From assembly GCF_029784165.1 (NCBI RefSeq), contig NC_073696.1, positions 244,078,892 through 244,142,891 on the forward strand: DNA of 64,000 nucleotides, in the 5' to 3' direction. Shown here in pieces: positions 23,860-35,829 of this stretch. The notes below the pieces were generated by a model. It was not told where the DNA came from. It did no database searches and saw only the letters and a program-made list of their open reading frames with translations. This stretch comes from Wyeomyia smithii (lineage: Eukaryota; Arthropoda; Insecta; Diptera; Culicidae). The stretch's first letter is position 1; each line of letters starts with the position of its first letter. The position numbers were made by a program, and so were the translations under genes.

Positions 23860-24765
23860 CAGTTCTAGTAAGATGGCGACTTCCGGTGACTGGAAAACAG
23901 CCGAAAATGATCAAATACCACCCAATCTGGGTGTTTCTTTAACAAGAATGACGCCAGAAATTGTCTCCAGATGCTATTTTTAATTTCCAAGATGGCGACT
24001 TCCGGTTTCTGAAAAACAGCGGAATATGACCAAATACCACCTAATAAGGGTATTTCCGGAATCGCAATGATGCACTGAAGTCACAAATCGACCTAAGAAA
24101 ACATTTTGATTTGTAAATTGGCAAATTTCGGTTTCTAGAAAAAGCCAAAAATGGCCGATTTCCATCCAATATGAGTTTCTCAGCAACCAGAATGATGCAC
24201 TGAAGCTAAAAATCGATCACAGACACCATTTTGAATTGTAAGATGGCGACTTCAGGTCTGAAAAACAGTCAAAAATGGCCGTTTTCCATCCAATATCGAC
24301 CACAGACACCATTTTGAATTCTAAGATGGTGACTCCCGGTTTCTGGGAATCAGCCAAATATGACCAAATAACACCGAACATGGGTGTTTCTTAAACCAGA
24401 ATGACGCTCAGGGGCCAGAAATTATCTCAAAATGTCATTTAAAAATTCAAGATGGTGACTTCCGGTTTCTGAAAAATAGCCTAAAGTGACCAAATACCAC
24501 TTAATATGAGTGTTTCTTTAACCAGAATGATGCAAGGTGCTAAAAATTGGCCTCAGACACCATTTTGAATGGTAAGATGGCAACTTCTGGGAAATAACCG
24601 AAAATAACCGAATTCTACTACATATGGATATTTTCGTAATCGAAACGATGAATAGAAGCCAAGCATTGACCTGGACACCATTTTGAATTCGAAAATGATC
24701 ACTTTCAGTTGCTGGGAAACAACGAAAATAACTGAATACCACGTAATCTGAGTACCGTGCTTTTT
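23860..24765 (-). repeat. ~120-bp tandem repeat array, about 8 units
   Basis: Units begin at about 23872, 23991, 24114, 24240, 24323, 24449, 24573 and 24692 and share AAGATGGCGACTTCCGG, AACAGCCGAAAATGACCAAA, ACCACCTAATATGGG and ACACCATTTTGAATT blocks. Spacing is near 120 bp except one short unit. The same family occurs in the opposite orientation at 41.57-42.01 kb. Confidence 0.85.
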
Positions 24766-24784
24766 CGATTTTATCACGGTCAAA

Positions 24785-25475
24785 AAAAACTTTTACCGTG
24801 AATATAGGCTAAGGTTTAGCGCTTGAGTTATTTATCCAATCGTTTGGTTGTCAAAGAATGAACTGTATATTTTTCATCAAGCATTCCAATGAACGTATGG
24901 TTTTTGCTGGAGAACCATGGACAAATTAAGAAAAACGTGTATTTTCCTAAATAATTATAATTTTTCGAGCTTAAATTAAAAATAACTCGAAAACCAATGC
25001 CTTTAGAATGTTTACTACCAAGAGCATTTTGATTTAAAATGACTCTCTGCATCTTTTAAAATCATCAGAATACAAATATTTTGAAAAACGTTTGAATTAG
25101 AATTTTTATAAAAAAATTAATCTACCATAAAAAAATATTTTTCATTTCTCCATCCTGGACTTTTTTTTAAAAGTTGTTTTTTAATTCCCTACAACTCTTT
25201 CTCAGACAGTTTTTCTATACAACCAACGGTTTCTGGGCTACAATGCTTCGAATTAAACCTATACCAAAAGGCATACGCCCTTTTAGAATGTAACTCATGG
25301 GTGTAAAAAATCTCTCCACCTGTGAAAAATGCTCAGTTTGCTAAGCCAAATACGTGTGCAAAGTTTCGTTCAAATCAAAAATGGTCGATTAAATTTTCGC
25401 GTATTTCCAGGCGATTTGAAATGATTCTGCTCAGTTGCGTCGTAAATTGCGATGTCGTTTCTTTATTCCTCGGCA
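24785..25475 (-). mobile_element. solo long terminal segment of the 50.5-52.7 kb transposon family
   Basis: The minus strand matches 50545-51280 over about 690 bp. Shared blocks include the segment around CATTCCAATGAACGTATGG, the one around AAAAGGGCGTATGCCTTTTGG, and the outer part with AACTGAGCATTTTTCACA. There is no coding region, so it is either a solo end or an internally deleted copy. Confidence 0.8.
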
Positions 25476-25639
25476 GATTTGCCCGAACACAGTGGAATAC
25501 AGAAATTCGCTATTAGTTTGGATTCCGCCGTGTGCGCTTGGTGTTGCTACTTAGTCATTTTTCTCTCATTGCACCACCATCCCAGTTGCCAATACATCCT
25601 TTATTCTTGCAGTAATAAATTGAAAAATTATTGTTGAAA

Positions 25640-25760
25640 CGAAGTTTTTTACCTCTAATTGGTCGCTAAATGCTTGCTTCCCCACACACGGTCGACAGAC
25701 TATTATACCTATGCTTCTTTGGGTTATATAAGAGTCTGGTTCTGCTAAAAAAATCATTTA
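25640..25760 (+). promoter_or_regulatory. promoter-like module, copy A (CCAAT/TATA)
   Basis: It contains ATTGGTCG (inverted CCAAT, 25658-25665), then GCTTCCC, CGGTCGACAGA and a TATA box TTATATAAGAG (25724-25734). The order and spacing match a second module at 57128-57250. No recognisable coding sequence follows within 1 kb. The downstream sequence (AGCAGAAG and CAGCGGCAGCGGC) is less AT-rich. Confidence 0.5.
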
Positions 25761-25799
25761 ACTGTCGGATGGTGCGACCGTTTGACGTACTTCAGCAGA

Positions 25800-27437
25800 A
25801 GTGGTAGCAACAGCGGCAGCGGCATTTCCACCTGTGAAGCTCCGCCTTGTTTTAACAACAACGCTTTGGTTTATTTTCAATCTAATTTAGTTGTAAATGT
25901 GCTAACTTTTTTGCTTTGGTGATTTAAGCGTTTTTACGAAAGCTCTCACTTTATCAAAGCCTGCATATCAAAAATTTAACCAACGACGCTTAACCATGAA
26001 TTTAGAATTAAAATACTGCATAGTTTATTTTTAATTTACAAGTGAATATGAACTATCACTATGTAATCAATATTTACTAGATTTCCGTTTATTATTTGAA
26101 ATATCACATATACTGTAAAATATGTTGTATTTTTTCAGTAAAATAATATATAACCATCTCCTAACATGATGTAGAAATAGTAAGCTTAAAGTAAGAACAA
26201 TAAAAATAATGACACCCACAGTATCCAGCTTTTTACGCACCACCTTGAAGGCACCTTGAAGGCACTGCTTAAAAGCACATGTATCAACCACTCAAAAACA
26301 CTAAAACAATGCTGATGCCTGTCACTGTAAAATTGAAATTGTTTTGAATTCGTAACATTTATTTGTAAGTCTGTAAGTTATTATTTTGAGCTGGTTAATA
26401 TACGGTATGCACCTTTAATGCATCTGTCCGTTTACAACCGCCTCTCACGTCACTGAATACTATCGCCATCGCCATCACGCAATAGACAAAAAAAACTGAT
26501 TTTAAGGAGGGGTGCTCAACAAAAAACTCTATTTGGTCGTGTCCAACGTACAGATAAGATTTCGCAGTATTCAGCAATTGTTTTTCTTTTAAAATTTTCT
26601 ACAACATTGCTGAAGGAAGCAATCTGGTATATTAAAAATTAGAAAAAATATTTTTTTTATCTAACTGTCAGGTGGATTGATAGAAAAACTAAAAACGCCA
26701 AAAGTATGTCCTTGTTCTATGAAATAGCTTTGCTGAAGACATTGAGTACATAAAATCAACTTTTCACTGTCAAATCTAGAACGATCACGATTTTTCTAGT
26801 TTAGACCACTGTGCATAAATCTTTCCACCAATTGTCAGTGTCTTGAAATAAAAACTTTGGAATGTGTAGAAACTATTTTGGAAGTTATTTCATAAAATGG
26901 TAGTAGAAATACGTGCTTTACAATAAGTATTTCGTCGTTTTTATATCATTTTTTTGTACTTTACGACCTTCAAAAGGTGAGTGAAAATGTACCGTACGAT
27001 GATTTTGGAATTTTGACCAGAGATTCTGGACGTCATAACGAATTGAATGGTGTACTTAGATTCTTTGGTGCATTTATTTTTATAATAACGGTCTGTGGGA
27101 GCACCGTGCGCCGTGGTTGTAACTGAGGCTTATTTCTTAATTGCACGGACGGAAACTGGATCAATGAAACTGCTTTCGCTACTTAAAAAATATACTATAA
27201 TATTCAACCGATATGACAATGATCAAGTTTAAACATATTTTACAATAATATCATCATCAAATCGAGTGACAGATGCGCAAATTGAACTGTCATTGAGCTG
27301 GCGCCTCTCTCTTAGGTACCAACTGTCAGCGGATTTCGAGCAATTTTTATTCTTCATTTAAAAATCGAATTGTTGCCTCTTGTATAAATTATTGGGGAGG
27401 GTAGGGGGGTTGCTTTGCCCGCCTAAAGTTGGCGCCT
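25800..27437. other. intergenic, no gene seen
   Basis: AT-rich sequence without recognised genes or repeats. A fragment ATTTTTATTCTTCATTTAAAAATCGAA near 27346-27371 is also found in the foldback at 38.3 kb. Confidence 0.35.
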
Positions 27438-27453
27438 ATGCATATTTCCCAAT

Positions 27454-27863
27454 GAGCATAAAAGAGAAGTAAGGAGGAAACTTACTAAAGCCTGTAGTAC
27501 ACTCTTTGACCGAGCGTCAAATATTTGTCACTTTTTGACAGATAAAAATTTGGTCAAAGATAATTATTTTTTACTCTCCAATTTTAACATGGGGCAAACA
27601 CGGGCAAACAACAACCATGATGTCAAATGAATTTGACCATGATGTCAGAAGGTCAAATATTTGACCATTAGACAAAGAGTGTACTACAGGCTTAACACTT
27701 GCACGCGCCCATCCGCTCGCCCCCTCTGCCCATTGTTGATGCCAAATAGTGACGTAGCTATTTGGGTTTCCCATTGAATTCGTCTAGTTGTTTACATTTG
27801 AAGCATTTACTAATACTAGAAAAAATCACTCTCCTCTTCACCTCTCTTTTATGCTCATTGCAT
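27454..27863. mobile_element. outer foldback element carrying a nested MITE
   Basis: ATGAGCATAAAAGAGAAGTA on the left is inverted on the right (CTTTTATGCTCAT ending at about 27860), and GCATATTTCCCAATG occurs outside both ends. The element is split by the TAA-flanked MITE at 27489-27692. Confidence 0.6.
27489..27692. mobile_element. MITE with TAA duplication (PIF/Harbinger-like)
   Basis: The 21-bp ends AGCCTGTAGTACACTCTTTG are perfectly inverted. TAA flanks the element at 27486-27488 and 27693-27695. A 3-bp TWA duplication is characteristic of PIF/Harbinger elements; assignment is inferred from that alone. Inside, TTTGACC motifs are repeated. Confidence 0.75.
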
Positions 27864-27869
27864 ATTTCC

Positions 27870-28530
27870 CAATGTCTTCACAAACAAGGATGTCTTTGAG
27901 CAGGTTAAATGTCTTCAAATTGAAGACATGTCTTCCAATCTGGTATTGTTAGTTAAGGTACCAAGCCTATGGTAAATGTTGGATTGTGCTTCAAAATAGT
28001 GATTGAATTTAACAAAATTGCAGTAAAGTATAGGCCCACAACAGGAAAAATGAGTCGAAATTAGCGTGACGTGATTGTGCTTTCACGGGAACACTACGTA
28101 GAGCCGGCAAAAATAGTAGGTAGAGAAAATATCTAGATTAAATAATACATGTTCGCTGAATAAACCTGCTGATGTTTGCTAATTTTGGTAAAATATTTTG
28201 CAGATAGTGTGGAATGATCTTGAATTTCAAGAAAAAAAAACATGATAAATACGCCGTGTGTGTATTTGGGTCTTTACTTTCTCATAAAATTGTTTTCATT
28301 TTGCTAAAAGCGCGAGAAGTGATAATGTTTGTTATTGCGACTTTTACGCCAAATTGGACTACCCCGAAATACACGATTATCACAGTCGAATCTCGTACAC
28401 GATTTCGGAGTTTTGGTGATAGCGATATCGAAATGCTGGACAGAAATATTTTATTATATAGACAAAGATACTCTATCATGACTGCTACCTTGGTAGGTTA
28501 ATAAGAAATCACTCCAGCAATGGTCAGTGC
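27870..28530. other. intergenic, no gene seen
   Basis: A 95-codon frame at 28214-28501 has no recognised motif and is overlapped by another on the other strand. Not called. Confidence 0.35.
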
Positions 28531-28535
28531 TTGAT

Positions 28536-28965
28536 ACCTATATACAGTCGTCGTTCGCTAACTGCAACATGTTTACATTGCAGTTATCGCAGAAGGGAAT
28601 CTATCTGTCAAATATCGTGTAACCGTGACCAGCATATTTGGCAACAAGGCGTCCGGTTGTTTTGGTTTTTGTCGTTTTGGTTGGAGTAAAATTCAGTAGA
28701 ATTGTAACGTTCTTTTTTACCTAAACTCTAGAAATCGCGGAAAACTTTTATTCATACTGCGTTGCGTAGTGAAATTTGGTGGCAGCAGCCTGCAATTAGC
28801 TGAAAATCATGAACTTTCCTCGCCACACAGGAAATCTTTTAAACGTCATGGACCAACAAACTTCATGGACCAGAGTTGATCTGCGATAACGCACACATAT
28901 ATGAATTTTGACAGCAGTAAATCCCCCCTGAGTTATCGAATGCCGTTCGATAACTGCAACACTTG
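28536..28965. mobile_element. decayed relative of the long-TIR element
   Basis: Begins ACAGTCGTCGTTCGCTAACT and contains GCAGTTATCG at 28580-28590 and CCGTTCGATAACTGCAAC near 28941. These are the diagnostic end motifs of the element at 29048-29998. The interior is unrelated or too diverged to align. Confidence 0.5.
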
Positions 28966-29047
28966 ACACATGCCAAAATTTAGAGGGGGGTCCGTCAATA
29001 CCATTTTTGTTTTCAATGATGTCGAAATGTATTTTTTTAATGAAGTA

Positions 29048-29998
29048 CAGTCGCCGTTCGATAACTGCAAGTCTTTTAACTGCAACGCTTTTTAACTGCA
29101 AGACCGATAACTGCAACAACTTTGCAGTTATCGGACCGCAATCCGTCAAATCTGAAGTCAAAGTCGTATTTGACATTGAAGTGACAAATCTCGCGGGGGG
29201 ATTCTAAATGCATTCGAAAATAAAAATTGTTGAATTTCTAGAAACATTTCAAAAGGACTGTTCATTTTTCTCGATTTTTTTTCGATTCCGTTTACTTGTT
29301 GTCTCTTCATTCTAGATGGGAGATTATAGATCTCCACTATTAATCAATGAAGCCAAATCACCATGTTATGTGGTTCACTTTCCGTAATTATTATAAGAGA
29401 AAAAAAAATTCCTTGTGCATTGTTTGGCTAGCTTTCACGTCACGAATCCTGCTGACATTGATGTTGCTTTTACTTGCGTTATGTCAGCGGTTCCGAGCTT
29501 TCTGTCAAAATTTCATTCATGAATTGAGTTCAGAAACGTCTCGTAAAATGGTCTTCTGTAGTGATAAACTTTATCTTCGCCTACATATTGGTTATGTAAA
29601 GTAGTTACGAAAACGCAATAAATTATGATGCGGAAATACGACTATCAAATTGATTAATCAAAAAACTTACCTATTTTAGTTTTTGGTGATTTGGCTTCAT
29701 TGATTAATAGTGGAGATCTATAATCTCCCATCTAGAATGAAGAGACAACAAGTAAACGGAATCGAAAAAAATCGAGAGAAATGAAAAGTCCTTTTGAAAT
29801 GTTTCTAGAAATTCAACAATTTTTATTTTCGAATGCATTTAGAATCCCCCCGCGAGATTTGTCACTTCAATGTCAAATATGACTTTGACTTCAGATTTGA
29901 CGGATTGCGGTCCGATAACTGCAAAGTTGTTGCAGTTATCGGTCTTGCAGTTAAAAAGCGTTGCAGTTAAAAGACTTGCACTTATCGAACGGCGACTG
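29048..29998. mobile_element. 951-bp DNA element with ~316-bp terminal inverted repeats
   Basis: The left arm 29048-29363 and right arm 29684-29998 are reverse complements with only a handful of differences. The ends read CAGTCGCCGTTCGATAACTG and TA flanks both sides (29046-29047, 29999-30000). The arms contain several CGATAACTGCAA motifs in both directions. The ~320-bp centre has an unrecognised 85-codon frame. TA duplication, a CAGT start and repeated subterminal motifs fit a pogo-like or Tc1/mariner-like non-autonomous element. Confidence 0.9.
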
Positions 29999-30000
29999 TA

Positions 30001-30490
30001 TATTAATCTAGTATAGTTGAAACAGTGAGGTCTAGTATCGATACAATGACAATAGAGCTTTCTAAGCCAGATCTTACCAATACAGGCTTATTCGAGTATC
30101 CTTTAAAAATCGATTTGTTTTCAACCAAAAAATCAGCTGATATTCAATTTCGAAAAATATTGCACTCATGAATCCTAGTTTATTAGTGTTACCTGTTTTA
30201 ACAATCTTTGTTTTAGTGGTAAAAAAGATGAAATAAAACTAAAAATCGGTTTACAACTTGAATACAAGTTCGGGCCAGGAGGAATTTTTTTGTTACCACC
30301 AGCGTGTTGATTATTTGCTACCAAAAATAAACCTTGTATTGTTGAAATCGACCACTAACACTAGCGCAGATAGAAAGGTCTATTGAGAAAGTATCGATAC
30401 TCAGTATCACCCAATCAATCATGTAACACTTAGTTTTGTTTTGATAATTCAACCTAATTTTCAACTAAAGCTACTCAAAAATATATACTT
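30001..30490. other. intergenic, no gene seen
   Basis: AT-rich spacer; nothing recognised. Confidence 0.4.
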
Positions 30491-30746
30491 CTCGCGTAAT
30501 TTTTCAAAAGGACCTAAGTAACAATGACAGATCCTCTTCTTTCCCACTTTGTTTCGTTAATTACGTCGTCATTATACATATTTTCCAAGGTTTCCTTCCC
30601 TTAATCGAGAGATTATAATTCTGTCTTGCTTACTATGCATTGAGTGTTATGAAATATGGAAAATATAACATAGTTATTGATCAAAGAGAAAGTAAACAAA
30701 GAGAGTCTCTCAATGTTAGATAGGTCCTTTTGAAAAATTACGCGAG
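30491..30746. mobile_element. 256-bp TIR MITE
   Basis: The ends CTCGCGTAATTTTTCAAAAG are perfectly inverted, and similarity continues through GGACCTA, AACA(A/T)TGA and beyond. ACTT follows both ends and may be a 4-bp target duplication (30487-30490, 30747-30750). No coding capacity. Confidence 0.8.
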
Positions 30747-31027
30747 ACTTAATGTTGCAAATGAACAACAAAACCAACAATGAACCCAAAAAAACTGCCA
30801 CTGCGCTACTGAGGTGTCAATTTGATAGAGCGAAATAAGAAGTTGGGCAATGAATGATTATCACAGAAGTCTGAATGCGAAATAGTCATGCAAGGGGCAA
30901 TATAATTTCATATTGCACCTGAAACAAATCTAATTTGTACACATTTGGCATGCCCATGCAGAAAGTAACCTCGGCTACCTTTACTTTGAACTGTTAGTGC
31001 TGAGCTGTCAGTTTCGCCGCATGCAGC

Positions 31028-31791
31028 CAGAGCTGCCAAGTATACAGATTTTTCTGTATTATACAGATTTTTTGACCACGATACAGAAATAATACAGAAT
31101 ACAGAATTCATACAGAATTTTGATTTTCTATGCAGATTTGTACAGAATTTAAGCAATTGAAACTTTTTTAGTTTTGGTGTGAAACTGTGATGTTTCACAA
31201 AATGTTCGTACTAAAGCACTGGTAGCTCTACCTCACAAATATTTCATCCGAACATCAGTTTTCAGTTTTTCAAATGCGTTTCCCGCATAACCGCCAAACT
31301 GGCCGATTCGGTTTTCACAAGCAATTCCCAATGGAAATTTGTATAGGTGCGAGTAGGCTTTAAAATCTGTTTCTTCGTCCAACGTGGAATATTTGCGCCT
31401 GATTGTAATTATGTTGTATTTGCGTTGACGATGACCAACGCTGTTCTTTTGTTCTTTTATTACTTCTGTTCGTTTTCTGCTGGGCGTCGGGCATTCAACT
31501 AAGCGGGAACTTGCTTTTCTTTGATTTTTTCTGGCCATCCGTCATTTGGCTAGGCGGAATTCGAGACTACTTGGGAAAAAACACGGTTATAGACCTGAGT
31601 TTTCTTCCAGAAATTTTTCCCAACCTTTTAAGGGTTTTAGGCGGGATTTAAGGTCGGATTCCAAGCCTAACTTCCACAACCCCAAGCACTTGTAGGCACC
31701 TAAGAGGTAGGCACACGAATAAAATACAGAAAAATACAATTTTTTTTTTCGAGTGCATACAGAGTTTTAAAAATAAAATCTGGCAGCTCTG
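31028..31791. mobile_element. hAT-type element with 8-bp target duplication
   Basis: The terminal inverted repeat is CAGAGCTGCCA, and CATGCAGC is duplicated exactly on both sides (31020-31027, 31792-31799). An 8-bp duplication is diagnostic of the hAT superfamily. CAGA/ATACAG motifs are repeated near both ends. A 101-codon minus-strand frame (31233-31538), K/R-rich at its start, has no motif I recognise. It may be a transposase remnant or chance. The element ends 190 bp before the isoleucyl-tRNA synthetase ATG. Confidence 0.85.
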
Positions 31792-31989
31792 CATGCAGCA
31801 AGGCATGCAATTTTCCTTCCACCTTTCTTTTCAACGTGAACAATTGTGACGAAATGTGCTGATGAAATTGTTTCATTCTTTTCGGTATAATTCAAGTAAT
31901 TGTTCATACGCAAGGTGGTCGAATTTGTGGTGATTTAGTGCTGGAGTAAGCGTTCAACTGGACTGCGGTGTCAAATTGAATCGATTGAA

Positions 31990-34900
31990 ATGGACACTGT
32001 GAGTATGAGTGATTTGCATCGGCTGCCGGAGACTATCAATTTCCCGGCAGAAGAGGAAAAAGTTTTACGCTACTGGCGGGATGAAAAGGTTTTTGAAACG
32101 TGCTTAAAACAATCCCAGGGAAAACCACGGTACAGCGCGTGTGGACAATCTTACTGATAAGGATTTAATCAGACAATGCATTTCTAGATATACGTTTTAC
32201 GATGGACCCCCTTTTGCCACCGGCTTGCCCCACTATGGGCATATTCTGGCGGGTACGGTTAAAGACATTGTGACTCGGTACGCCCACCAGCAGGGATACC
32301 ATGTGGAACGACGGTTTGGCTGGGATTGTCACGGTCTGCCGGTGGAGTACGAAATCGATAAGGCGCTGAATATCCGCGGGCCGGACGATGTGGCTAAAAT
32401 GGGAATTAAGGCGTACAACACCGAGTGCCGCAAGATTGTCATGCGGTACGCTAAGGAATGGGAAGAGATTGTCGGTCGAATGGGTCGCTGGATTGACTTT
32501 AAGCATGACTACAAGACACTGTATCCGTGGTACATGGAGTCTATTTGGTGGGTGTTTAAGCAGCTTTATGTAAAAGGAATGGTCTACCAGGGGGTAAAGG
32601 TGATGCCTTACTCGACGGCTTGCACAACTGCGTTGTCTAATTTCGAGTCTGGACAGAACTACAAGGAGGTTACGGATCCGGCCGTGTTTGTTACGTTTCC
32701 GATAGTGGGTGATAAAGATGGGGTAAGAGTTTTTGATAAGCATGAGCGTTCATGAGATTATGTAGTTTATTTACCCGTAGGCTGCCCTTGTTGGTTGGAC
32801 AACGACACCCTGGACTTTGCCTTCTAATATGTCCTGCTGCGTTAATCCAGATTTGATCTACGCTAGAGTGAAAGATGTTAAGACTGGTAAAATATACGTG
32901 CTGATGGAGTGTCGAGTCGAAACTCTTTTTAAAGGACCGGAATGTTATGAGGTGCTGGAACGTTTTCCAGGAAACAAACTGGTTGGTTTGAAGTACGAAC
33001 CGTTGTTCGATTATTTCCGGAAATATGAAACAGTTGCGTTCCGAGTGCTGGTGGATGGCTATGTTACGGAAGATTCTGGTACTGGCGTGGTTCATCAGGC
33101 GCCTTACTTTGGTGAAGATGATTTCCGAGTATGTCTGGCTAATGGAGTCATTACGCGGGATCAGGAAATTGTTTGCCCGGTAGATCCAAGCGGTAGATTT
33201 GTGGATCCTGTTAAGGATTTTGAAGGACAGTACGTTAAGGATGCGGATAAGAATATCATCAAAATGTTGAAAGAGAAAGGTCGGCTGCTTTTGGCTACAC
33301 AAACAAAGCACAATTATCCGTTCTGTTGGCGATCAGATACACCTTTAATTTATAAGGCCGTCCCGTCTTGGTTTGTTCGGGTGGAACACATGACAAAGCA
33401 GTTGGTCAGTTGCAGTTCTCAGACATATTGGGTACCGGAGTACGTCAAGGAAAAACGTTTTGGAAACTGGCTGCGTGATGCCCGGGATTGGGCTATCAGC
33501 AGAAATCGCTATTGGGGAACTCCCATTCCTTTGTGGATGTCTCCCGATGGGAAAGAAATTGTTTGCATTGGCAGTATCGAAGAACTGGAGAAATATTCCG
33601 GAGTGAAGGTGGACGATTTGCACCGGGAGACTATTGATCCCATTGAGATTCCATCCGCCGTTCCGGGGAATCCACCGCTCAGACGTATTCCAGAGGTATT
33701 TGATTGCTGGTTTGAGTCCGGATCTATGCCTTTCGCCCAGAACCATTATCCGTTCGAGAATGCTTCTGATTTCTTAACCAACAACTTTCCGGCCGATTTC
33801 ATCGCCGAAGGAATCGATCAGACTCGGGGCTGGTTTTACACTCTTTTGGTCATTTCGACGGCGTTGTTTAATAAACCACCGTTCAAGAATTTAAACTGTA
33901 CCGGACTCGTGCTGGCTGCCGATGGGCAGAAGATGAGCAAACGCAAGAAGAATTATCCGGATCCGATGGAGGTAGTGAATAAGTACGGGGCGGATGCACT
34001 TCGGCTGTATTTGATCAACTCACCGGTCGTTCGCGCTGAAAATCTCAGGTACATTCCAAAGCTTTTTACGTTACAAAATGTGAAAATAAATTCGATTTTC
34101 TTTTTGTAGATTCAAAGAGGAGGGTGTTAAAGACATCATCAAGGATGTGTTCTTACCGTGGTTCAACGCATTCCGCTTCCTGCTGCAGAACATCGACCGG
34201 TTCGAGAAGGAGGAGAAGCAGGTTTATCGCTACGATGCGATGCGTCATGCCGAAAAGCGTTCCAACAATGTGATGGACGTTTGGATTATTTCGTTCAAAG
34301 AATCATTGCTTCAATTTTTCGCCAAGGAAATGAAAGCCTATCATCTGTATACTGTTGTTCCTCGGTTGACCAAATTTATCGATCAGCTAACCAATTGGTA
34401 TGTACGCATGAACCGGAAACGCATCAAGGGGGAGTTCGGGGCCGAGGATTGCTATCACGCGTTGGATACGCTGTACGATGTTTTGCTAGCGATGGTAAAG
34501 ATGATGGCTCCGTTCACTCCCTATTTGACTGAATTCATGTTTCAACGGCTACGATTGTTGAATAAGGATCCCGTCGAAGGAAGCGTGCATTACCAGATGA
34601 TGCCTACCGCCGTAAATAAATACATAAACTTACCGATCGAGAGAGCAGTGTCTCGGATGCAAGCGGTTGTTGAACTGGGAAGAATTATGCGCGATCGAAG
34701 AACCGTTCCGATCAAGTACCCTCTGACGGAGGTTATCATTATTCACCAAACAGCGGAGTACTTAGATGATGTAAAGTCCTTGGAATATTTCATTCTGGAT
34801 GAGTTGAACGTGCGAAAGATTACATACAGTTCGGATAAACAGAAATATGGTGTGAAGCTAAGAGCTGAGCCTGACCATAAATCGTTAGGAATTCGGCTAA

Positions 34901-35826
34901 AGAATGATTTTAAGCAGGTTCTGCTCGCAATTAAGGCACTAACGGATGAACAGATCAGCGAACAGCTTAAGGTTGGCTATTTTACCGTGCTTGGACATCG
35001 CATTGAATTGGAAGAACTTAGATTGATGTATCAGTTTGATGAATCGCAAGCTGGAGGTCATAACTACGAAGCGCACAGCGATAACGATGTTTTGGTTTTA
35101 TTGGATATGACTCCCAATGAAGAACTCATGAAGGAAGGAGTCGCTCGGGAAATCATCAATCGCATTCAAAAATTAAAGAAAAAAGCCAAACTTATTCCGA
35201 CCGATCCGGTTTTGATCTACTACACTGTCAGTAAAGAAGGCGAGATAAAGAGCGTTGCTGAAAGCCATCAAGAATATATTGTGAATACTGTTAAATCTCC
35301 GTTTGTGCCGTACGGACCGGAAGCCAGCTCGAAAGAAGTTTTAATAGAAGAATGTCAAGGACTCAAAGGAGTTCAGCTAAATATAGTAATCTGTTCACCT
35401 AAGGAACGTCCGGTACCAGTCAGTCCTTGGGTAAATCTAGTACTGGATGAAAACATAGTGCCACGGTATCAACAAAAACTGTCCAGATCGGCTACGGTTC
35501 TGCTGGTGGATGCTAAGGGCAACCAACTAACCTTCGACCAGTTAAACGCCGAAATTCATTGCTTATTTGGATTGAATGACCAGTCCTACAATATACTGAC
35601 ATCGGAGGGACAAACGCTGACTTCGGTGGATAACAAATTGAACCAGCAGACGTTATATATTACTCGCGGCTCGGCTATACCTCAGGGCTGGAAACCGGCA
35701 AAGGTACCGTGCTGTGCATTTCGAAACGTGGACTACAAGGACAAGCAAACAACGGTGCTTGAGGAAAACCCCGCTGGAGTGAAACTAAACACCGAACAGG
35801 TGTTGAAGGAAGTATTTACTAATTGA
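31990..35826 (+). CDS. IleRS: cytoplasmic isoleucyl-tRNA synthetase, 4 exons
   Basis: Charges tRNA-Ile with isoleucine in the cytosol (class I synthetase). Exons 31990-32129, 32188-32722, 32781-34048 and 34110-35826 are joined across GT-AG introns of 58, 58 and 61 bp, giving 1219 residues, the normal size for eukaryotic IleRS. The HIGH-type motif is H-Y-G-H at residues 62-65, followed by G-W-D-C-H-G-L-P-V-E. The CP1 editing domain shows the threonine-rich G-W-T-T-T-P-W (230-236) and G-T-G-V-V-H with D338 of the H-x-A-P-x4-E-D block. K-M-S-K-R lies at 609-613. Anticodon-binding and C-terminal domains fill exon 4. The start has an in-frame TAG 54 bases upstream and no intervening ATG; an alternative ATG lies 15 bases downstream. 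No break is seen. The gene converges on the maltase gene. Confidence 0.97.
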
Positions 35827-35829
35827 ATA

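Noticed and set aside
28796..29176. 126-codon minus-strand frame
   Set aside because: Crosses the end of the long-TIR element and its decayed relative; no motif.
32165..32743. 192-codon minus-strand frame opposite IleRS
   Set aside because: Antisense shadow of a conserved exon, without its own motifs. Similar shadows at 32691-33311 and 33345-33746.
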